A stretch of 13,559 nucleotides of DNA from Gemmatimonadota bacterium (GTDB taxonomy: Bacteria; Gemmatimonadota; Gemmatimonadetes; Longimicrobiales; Gaopeijiaceae). The stretch spans positions 1 to 13,559 of the forward strand of contig JAHHMJ010000300.1 of NCBI GenBank assembly GCA_018678395.1, written 5' to 3'. The notes under the pieces were generated by a model that had not been told where the DNA came from, made no database searches, and worked only from the letters and a program-made list of their open reading frames with translations. Every line of letters begins with the position of its first letter. The first letter of the stretch is position 1. The translations under genes were made by a program, and so were the position numbers. Below, in pieces: positions 8,042 through 13,559 of this stretch.

Positions 8042-10314
8042 CGGTTCCGTACCTCGAGGCCGAGATCCACGGCCCATCGGCCATCCTCCTGACGCTGGAG
8101 GACGCCCCGCGCCCCACGGTCTCGGAGGTGCGCCTCACCGACGGGCGCGGGAATCCCCTCGCCGTGTCGGCGCTGGTGCCGCGCACCGAGGCGCAGTCGC
8201 TGCTCGTTCCCGAGGTGCCCGTGGATCCGTACCGGGTCCACTACGTCGAGCTGCCGGGGCTCGATCTGCGGGCCCTCGTACGCCGGGACCCGCTCTTCCG
8301 GACGCTGTACTCGAGCAAGCCGCTCGGGGCCGTCGTAGCCGACGACGGATCGGAGACGACGTTCCGTGTCTTCGCGCCTCGCGCACGGGCGCTGCGGCTC
8401 CATCTGTACGGGCCCGACGGCCGCACCTCGCCCGATCCCCAGCAGGTGGTCGCGTTGCAGCGGGACGAGCAGGGAGTGTGGGAGGTGGCGCTCACCGGCG
8501 ATCTGCACCGCGTCTGGTACGACTTCACGGTCCACGGGCCCGACGATCCCGGGAACGGGTTCTTCGAGACCCATCCGGTCCACATCTCCGACCCGTACGC
8601 CCGCGTCAACGACGACGGACTCGGCCGCTCTCGGGTGTGGCGCGTCGACGACCCACCACCACCCGTCGCCGGCGGTCGCCCCGCGATGGAAGACGTCGTG
8701 GCCTACGAAGTGCACGTGCAGGACTTCACGGACCTGCTACCGGTCGACGAGGCCGAGGCGGGCACCTTCCCGGCGATGACCCGCTCCGGGCTGGTCAACG
8801 CAGCCGGCGAGCCCGTCGGCTTCGACCACCTCGTCGAGCTCGGCATCAACGTCGTCCACCTGATGCCGGTACAGGAGTACCTGCACTATCCGGACGCGGA
8901 GTGGCGCGCGGCCTTCGCGGACGACGACTTCGCGCGCGAGATGGCGATCGACCGCGAGAACTACAACTGGGGCTACCGCACCACGCACGCCTTCGCCGTG
9001 GAGAGCCGCTACCGCCCCCGCGACCGCGAACCCGGTGCGGAGCGGCAGGCCTTCAAGGAGCTGGTCGCCGCCTTCCACGAGCGCGGCATCGCCGTCGTGA
9101 TCGACCTGGTGCCGAACCATACGGGCGAGAACGTCGACGACCGCGACCTGCTGCTTCACTTCAACGCGCTCGACCGGGCCTACTACTACCGCACCAACGA
9201 CGACCTCGAGCACATCGGACCCTTCGGGAACGAGGTGAAGACCGAGGACCGACCGATGGTGCAGCGCTGGCTGCTCGACCAGATGCAGCACTGGGTCGAC
9301 GACCTCGGCGTCGACGGCTTCCGCATCGATCTCGCGGGCCAGATCGATCGGCAAACGCTCGCGTGGGTCCGAGCCGAACTGGACCCCAGCGTGATCATCT
9401 ACGGCGAGCCGTGGATTCCGCCGAGCGACCCGGGCGTACGCCACAGCCCGGATTGGTCGTGGTACAAGAGCGACGCGCCGATCACCTTCTTCCAGGACGA
9501 GACGCGCAACGCCCTGCAGGGCAGCCCGTTCGACATCCGCCAGCGGGGGTGGGCCGGGGGCGACGGCTCGGCGAGAGACGGCGCCGTCCGCGCCCTGGCC
9601 AACGCCTACTACGAGGAGTCGCACAGCACCCGCGGCATCTCGTATCTCGACATCCACGACAACTGGGCCCTCGCCGACCGGTATGCCCTCGGCGACGATC
9701 ACGACGGTCGCGCCGGCGTCGACGTCGCCGCCGTGCGGCGCGCCGCGGGGCTGCTGTTGACCTCGGTGGGTCCGGTCGTGCTCCACGGCGGCACCGAGAT
9801 CCTGCGCTCCAAGGGGCTGGCGCCGCGGGAGACCTTCACGCGCGAGACCGCCACCGGCACGATTTACTTCAACGGCCGCGAAGACACCTACAATCTGCGC
9901 GCCCCGAACCGATTCCTATGGGACGCCTTGGCGCCGGGCACGGATGCCGCGTCGATGCGGGACTGGTGGCAGGGACTGATCGCGCTGCGGTCTTCCGAAC
10001 ACGGAGCGGTCTTTCGAGTCGACAGGGTACCCGAAGACCACTACCGCTTCTTTCTTCCCCCGGACGACCGACTGCTGGGATATCGCGTCGGCGACCGTGT
10101 GCTGGTCGTCGCCAACAACGGCACAGAGGACAGCGAGATCGACGTGGAGCTCGACGACGGATCATGGCTGAAGGTGGCCGACGAGGGGCGGATCGACCTC
10201 GCGGGCGTGCCGGGGGCGGACGCACGCCTCGAGGGTGCCGAGGCCGACGCCACCTCGATTCCGGCCCCGGCCGGCTGCTTCCGAATCTGGATCCGTGAGG
10301 CCGACGATGAGTGA
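8038..10314 (+). CDS. pulA: type I pullulanase (alpha-1,6-glucan debranching enzyme, GH13_14)
   Basis: A 758-residue protein starting at GTG 8038, which shares GTGA with the malQ stop. A longer upstream reading is shadow of malQ. There is no signal peptide, so it acts in the cytosol. Residues 1-95 are an N-terminal beta domain; about 100-200 is a CBM48-like domain (YSSKPLGAVV...TTFRVFAPRA); the GH13 barrel follows. The pullulanase signature YNWGY is at 309-313. GH13 regions: DLVPNH 356-361, GFRIDLAG with nucleophile Asp431, YGEPW with acid/base Glu457, and DIHDNW with His540-Asp541. A beta-sandwich C-terminal domain ends the protein (VLVVANNGTEDSEI). YNWGY plus CBM48 favours pullulanase over GlgX or isoamylase. 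It cuts branch points in glycogen or imported limit dextrins, feeding MalQ and Glk encoded next to it. Confidence 0.96.
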   Translation: MTVPYLEAEIHGPSAILLTLEDAPRPTVSEVRLTDGRGNPLAVSALVPRTEAQSLLVPEVPVDPYRVHYVELPGLDLRALVRRDPLFRTLYSSKPLGAVVADDGSETTFRVFAPRARALRLHLYGPDGRTSPDPQQVVALQRDEQGVWEVALTGDLHRVWYDFTVHGPDDPGNGFFETHPVHISDPYARVNDDGLGRSRVWRVDDPPPPVAGGRPAMEDVVAYEVHVQDFTDLLPVDEAEAGTFPAMTRSGLVNAAGEPVGFDHLVELGINVVHLMPVQEYLHYPDAEWRAAFADDDFAREMAIDRENYNWGYRTTHAFAVESRYRPRDREPGAERQAFKELVAAFHERGIAVVIDLVPNHTGENVDDRDLLLHFNALDRAYYYRTNDDLEHIGPFGNEVKTEDRPMVQRWLLDQMQHWVDDLGVDGFRIDLAGQIDRQTLAWVRAELDPSVIIYGEPWIPPSDPGVRHSPDWSWYKSDAPITFFQDETRNALQGSPFDIRQRGWAGGDGSARDGAVRALANAYYEESHSTRGISYLDIHDNWALADRYALGDDHDGRAGVDVAAVRRAAGLLLTSVGPVVLHGGTEILRSKGLAPRETFTRETATGTIYFNGREDTYNLRAPNRFLWDALAPGTDAASMRDWWQGLIALRSSEHGAVFRVDRVPEDHYRFFLPPDDRLLGYRVGDRVLVVANNGTEDSEIDVELDDGSWLKVADEGRIDLAGVPGADARLEGAEADATSIPAPAGCFRIWIREADDE
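10296..10300 (+). promoter_or_regulatory. Shine-Dalgarno site for glk inside the end of pulA
   Basis: TGAGG lies six bases before the ATG at 10307, within the last codons of pulA. It supports the short 334-residue start over the longer open frame from 10235, whose extra residues are Pro/Arg-rich shadow sequence. Confidence 0.5.
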
Positions 10315-11311
10315 ACGCCGTCCCCCCGGCGCGGTTCTGATCGCCGACATCGGCGGGACGAATGCGCGGTTCGCGCTGGTGGGCGACACCCCTCGTGACC
10401 TGCGCGGCATCGAGGTGCTCGCCTGTGCCGATTTCGAGGGCATCGAGGACGGCATCGCTCGGTACCTCGAACGACAGGGAGTGGACCGGATCGTCGAGGC
10501 CTGCCTCGCGGTCGCAGGCCCCGTACACGAAGACCAGGTGGACCTGCCCAACAGCCACTGGGACTTCACCCGCAGCGGACTGCGCGCGCATCTGGATGCG
10601 CCGCTGACGATCCTCAACGACTTCACCGCGCAGGCACTGGCGATCGACGTCCTCGACCCCGACGACGAGGTCGAGTGGATCGGGGAGCCCCGCCCGCGCG
10701 AGGGCGGCGTCCGGACGGTCATCGGCCCCGGAACGGGGCTCGGCGTGGCGATTCAGACCCCGCGGGGCGAAGTCGTCCCGTCCGAAGGCGGACACATCCA
10801 CTTCGCGCCGACCGACAACCACGAGATCGAGCTGCTGCGCCTGCTGATTCCCCGTTACCGGCGCGTCTCCGTCGAGCGCCTGGTCTCGGGTCCGGGCCTC
10901 GAGAACCTCTTCTGGGCCAACCTGCATCTCGACCCGGGTCCGGGTGACATGCCGGGCCCGAACCGGTCCGCGAAGGAAGTCGTGAACCTCGCGCATGGCG
11001 GGAATCCCACCGCGCTTCAGGCCATCGAAGACTTCTTCGACGTCCTGGCGGCCTTCTGCGGCGACATGGCGCTCACGTCGTGGGCCACGGGCGGGATCTA
11101 CCTCTCGGGCGGGATGATGCACCGGCTGCGACCGTTCCTAGACCCGGAGCGCTTCCGAGCCCGCTTCGAGGACAAGGGCCGCTTCACCCGCTTCTGCGAG
11201 ACCGTGGCCGTGGGGTGGATCAAGGTCGACCACCCGGGACTTCTCGGCTGTGCGGCCGCAGCGCTCCGGCACCTGCAGGTGCCTTCCTTCACGCCCGAAC
11301 TGGCTCCGTGA
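10307..11311 (+). CDS. glk: glucokinase (ATP-dependent, proteobacterial Glk type)
   Basis: A 334-residue cytosolic enzyme that phosphorylates glucose to glucose-6-phosphate. Motifs: IADIGGTNARFAL (ATP phosphate loop 1) at the N-terminus, AVAGPV, LPNSHWDF, ILNDFTAQAL with catalytic Asp105, IGPGTGLGVA, and SEGGHIHFAP. The ROK zinc motif CxCGxxGC is absent, which places it with the E. coli-type Glk rather than ROK kinases; E. coli Glk has 321 residues. The ATG at 10307 overlaps the pulA stop by eight bases and has a TGAGG site six bases upstream. It takes the glucose that MalQ releases. The stop codon TGA shares one base with the ATG of the DUF368 gene, a typical coupling arrangement. Confidence 0.96.
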   Translation: MSERRPPGAVLIADIGGTNARFALVGDTPRDLRGIEVLACADFEGIEDGIARYLERQGVDRIVEACLAVAGPVHEDQVDLPNSHWDFTRSGLRAHLDAPLTILNDFTAQALAIDVLDPDDEVEWIGEPRPREGGVRTVIGPGTGLGVAIQTPRGEVVPSEGGHIHFAPTDNHEIELLRLLIPRYRRVSVERLVSGPGLENLFWANLHLDPGPGDMPGPNRSAKEVVNLAHGGNPTALQAIEDFFDVLAAFCGDMALTSWATGGIYLSGGMMHRLRPFLDPERFRARFEDKGRFTRFCETVAVGWIKVDHPGLLGCAAAALRHLQVPSFTPELAP

Positions 11312-12411
11312 TGACACCCGACTCCGGGACCGAGCACCCTGGCAGCGCCATCCCCGACCCTTCGAGCGGAACGGTCTTCGCCGGCGGTGTGCTCATGGGG
11401 CTCGCCAATCTGGTGCCCGGCGTGAGCGGCGGGACCATGATTCTGGCGCTCGGTCTGTACGACCGCTTCATCGAGTCGGTCGCAGACGTCGCCCGCCTCC
11501 GACTGAACCTGCGGTCGGTTACCTTCATCGCCATCCTCGCCGTGGGGCTGGCCGTGGCGATCATCGGCCTCGCGACCCCGGCGGTCTGGCTCGTTACGGA
11601 GCACCGTTGGCTGGCGTACAGCCTGTTCATCGGCATGACGCTGGGGGGAGTCCCGCTGCTGTGGAAGATCGTGCGCCCGCTGAACGGTGCGACGATCGCC
11701 AGCATCGTGCTCGGGTTCGCCGCGATGGCCGCCCTCGCCTTCGGGCTGCAGGCCACGGTCCTGCCCTCGACCGCCCCGGTGCTGGTCGCGGCCGGCGCCT
11801 TCGCCGCCAGCAGCATGATCCTGCCGGGCGTATCGGGATCGTACATCCTGCTGATCATGGGACTGTACGACCGCGTGGTCGGGAGTGTCCGACCCGCCTC
11901 GCTCCAGGCCGATCTGTGGGGCTCGATGGAGGTGATCGTACCCGTGGGCATCGGCGCCGTCCTCGGTATCGGACTGCTCTCCAACCTGCTGCGCGCCCTC
12001 CTCGAACGTTTCGAGCGCCCCTCGCACGGCTTCCTGCTGGGACTGCTGGTGGGCTCCGTGCTGGGGCTGTGGCCGTTCCAGGGACCGGTGCACCCGGACC
12101 TGGCCTCCGAGGAGACGCTGGATGCCGTGAAGGAGCTCGTCGTCGCGCCGGTGTCGGCGGATGGCCTGCTCTCCGCCGACCTGCTCGCCGAGCTGGGACT
12201 CCGGGCCGACGAGGCGACGGCGCTCCGGAGCCGGTACGAGGGGCTGACCCCCGTAGAGGTGGAGCTGATGGCGCTGGATCTCGAGATCTATCGCCCGTCG
12301 CCGCTCCAGGTCCTCGCGGCGCTCGCCACGCTCGTTCTGGGCTTCCTGGCGACCACGATCCTGGGCAACCTGGGCCACAAGTCAGAGCCGATTCCTCTGG
12401 GAGAACACTGA
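11311..12411 (+). CDS. DUF368 / PopT-family polyprenyl-phosphate translocase
   Basis: A 366-residue multi-pass inner-membrane protein. The family hallmark is an inverted duplication with a PGVSG motif in each half: NLVPGVSGGTMIL (PGVSGGT at 36-42) and ILPGVSGSYILL (172-177). About nine or ten hydrophobic segments are visible, the last at about 333-356. DUF368 proteins (PopT) were shown in Gram-positive and Gram-negative bacteria to be one of two families, with DedA/UptA, that return undecaprenyl phosphate to the inner leaflet for reuse in envelope polymer synthesis. That role is taken from the family. Between the last two helices is a hydrophilic stretch of roughly 75 residues (about 257-334, acidic, helical), larger than I would expect. 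Start ATG 11311 overlaps the glk stop (TGATG); no Shine-Dalgarno is evident, so translation likely depends on re-initiation. Confidence 0.92.
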   Translation: MTPDSGTEHPGSAIPDPSSGTVFAGGVLMGLANLVPGVSGGTMILALGLYDRFIESVADVARLRLNLRSVTFIAILAVGLAVAIIGLATPAVWLVTEHRWLAYSLFIGMTLGGVPLLWKIVRPLNGATIASIVLGFAAMAALAFGLQATVLPSTAPVLVAAGAFAASSMILPGVSGSYILLIMGLYDRVVGSVRPASLQADLWGSMEVIVPVGIGAVLGIGLLSNLLRALLERFERPSHGFLLGLLVGSVLGLWPFQGPVHPDLASEETLDAVKELVVAPVSADGLLSADLLAELGLRADEATALRSRYEGLTPVEVELMALDLEIYRPSPLQVLAALATLVLGFLATTILGNLGHKSEPIPLGEH

Positions 12412-12465
12412 CGGTCGGCGAACCGCACGCCAGGACGCGGGCCCCGCTCTGCGGATCATCCCCGG

Positions 12466-13559
12466 CTAGCGTCGCCCGTCTTCCATCCCCGGGCGGTAGC
12501 GCTCCAGCGTCACCCGCGCGATCTCTGCGTCCGTCCAGGCCACCGTCTTGAGCTCGCCGCGGGCGAACATGCCCGCCTGATCGTCGTAGTGCGGGGATTC
12601 CTCCCGAGCCGTCTGACCGTAGGAGAGCACGGTGCGCCCGTGGGGCCGGTCATCGGCGAACTCGACCCACAGCACCCACGCGTCGCCGCGGTTCGCCTCC
12701 CGGCGTCCATCCTCCGTGTCCCGGAAGGAGAGGGCCCGGAAGCAGCCGAGCGTCGGCTCGCATCCCGACGCCGGTTCGTCGACATCGCCGCGGATCACGC
12801 GGTGGACGTCGCCCCAGGCGGCGTCCGGCTCGATGTCGTCGGCGCGCAGACCGGCGAAAGCCGAGTCCATGGCGAGGATCGCCCACGCCTCGTCGCCGAT
12901 GCCGCGGGGCGTCTCGGTCGGACGGGCAACATCCCACGGCTCGGCCCAGAGGCCATTCGCCTCGGGCGCGTCGAGGTAGTGCAGTGCCCACTCCTTGAAG
13001 AGCACCCCGCCGCGGCTCTCGGCGCTGGCCGTGCGGTCCCACGCATCGAGGATCTCGACGGCCTGGGAGACGTCATCGCCTCCGTCGGAGCGGGCGGCAC
13101 GGAGCAGGCGCAGGAGGTCGTCCATGACGCGTTCGGCCATCGGCATGCGCGCCGTGTGCTTCTTCCGGTTCAGCGCTTCGAGCGCGACGCGGTCGGTCCC
13201 GCCGATCAGCTCCAGCGACAGTTGGCTTCTCAGCCGCAGCCGGGGTTCGGGCAGATTCGCCGCTACCGTATCCCGATCGAGCGGCACGTTCAGGTTCGTG
13301 AAGTCCGGCGTGTCGTTGGCCTGCTGGACGTATCCACCCGGCGGGTTGAGGTAGAGCGGCAGGTCGTCCCACGGAACCAGCTCCGACCAGATGTCGCTGG
13401 TCCGGGTTGCGATCGCGGCCGTGTCTCCCGTCGCCGCATGTGGCAGCAGGGGGAGGCGGGCGTTGTAGTAGTGCGCGATGTTCCCGTCCGCATCGGCGTA
13501 CGTGAAGTTCGAGCTCGGATGCGCCCGCATCCGCATGACGTCGAGCCACTCGTCGAGGC
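12466..13559 (-). CDS. penicillin acylase family protein (S45/Ntn-hydrolase), C-terminal part cut by right edge
   Basis: The minus-strand frame is open from the right edge (LDEWLDVMRMRAHPSSNFTYAD...) to a TAG at 12466-12468. About 363 residues are visible. SSNFTYADADGNIAHYYNARLP matches the conserved beta-chain segment of penicillin amidase and acyl-homoserine-lactone acylase relatives. The C-terminus LSYGQTAREESPHYDDQAGMFARGELK..W matches the family's terminal S.GQSG.P.SPHY.DQ...W pattern. The signal peptide, alpha chain and the catalytic N-terminal Ser of the beta chain lie outside the window, so activity cannot be judged. The internal ATG near 13536 is not the start because homology continues upstream of it. 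Family members are usually periplasmic and self-processing amide hydrolases. The gene converges on the DUF368 gene with a 54-bp gap and is unlikely to belong to that operon. Confidence 0.88.
   Translation of the reverse strand, partial: LDEWLDVMRMRAHPSSNFTYADADGNIAHYYNARLPLLPHAATGDTAAIATRTSDIWSELVPWDDLPLYLNPPGGYVQQANDTPDFTNLNVPLDRDTVAANLPEPRLRLRSQLSLELIGGTDRVALEALNRKKHTARMPMAERVMDDLLRLLRAARSDGGDDVSQAVEILDAWDRTASAESRGGVLFKEWALHYLDAPEANGLWAEPWDVARPTETPRGIGDEAWAILAMDSAFAGLRADDIEPDAAWGDVHRVIRGDVDEPASGCEPTLGCFRALSFRDTEDGRREANRGDAWVLWVEFADDRPHGRTVLSYGQTAREESPHYDDQAGMFARGELKTVAWTDAEIARVTLERYRPGMEDGRR

Noticed and set aside
8478..10298. 606-codon plus-strand frame overlapping pulA
   Set aside because: Almost entirely Arg, Pro, Gly and Ala; the other frame holds all pullulanase motifs.
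12412..12465. Bidirectional terminator between the convergent DUF368 and acylase genes
   Set aside because: Only tiny GC stems (four base pairs) are present and there is no T-tract on either strand.

Overview
The window is very GC-rich bacterial DNA with tightly packed genes and many GTG starts. It carries secreted VPS10/sortilin-like and 6-bladed beta-propeller proteins, an exported M14 carboxypeptidase and a penicillin-acylase-family protein. This mix is common in Gemmatimonadota and related environmental lineages such as Acidobacteriota. That placement is an inference from gene content; no marker gene here proves the taxon.

Left part (1-4340 and on to 5575): the N-terminal 180 codons of a secreted M14 zinc carboxypeptidase read leftward off the window edge. 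A divergent 142-bp spacer separates it from a small lipoprotein gene (683-1063). After a spacer with a short tandem repeat comes a 1045-residue exported Asp-box/VPS10-like beta-propeller protein (1203-4340). Its stop codon overlaps the start of a second, lipoprotein-type 6-bladed beta-propeller gene (4331-5575). This half is about the cell envelope and periplasm.

Middle part (5662-6045): a small four-helix membrane protein of the SirB2/CopD/HemJ-like type, function unknown.

Right-centre part (6128-12411): a compact run of four plus-strand genes with overlapping stop/start codons: 4-alpha-glucanotransferase (malQ), cytosolic type I pullulanase (pulA), glucokinase (glk) and a DUF368/PopT-type membrane protein. 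The first three form a coherent route: pullulanase cuts alpha-1,6 branches, MalQ disproportionates the linear maltodextrins and releases glucose, and Glk phosphorylates it. The fourth belongs to the family of undecaprenyl-phosphate translocases, an unexpected partner for alpha-glucan breakdown.

Right edge (12466-13559): the C-terminal part of a penicillin-acylase (S45/Ntn-hydrolase) family protein on the minus strand, convergent with the operon and cut by the window end.

No rRNA, tRNA, CRISPR array, insertion sequence or phage gene was recognised, and no gene-free stretch exceeds about 140 bp. The most unusual points are the PopT coupling to the glucan operon and the overlapping pair of secreted beta-propeller genes.
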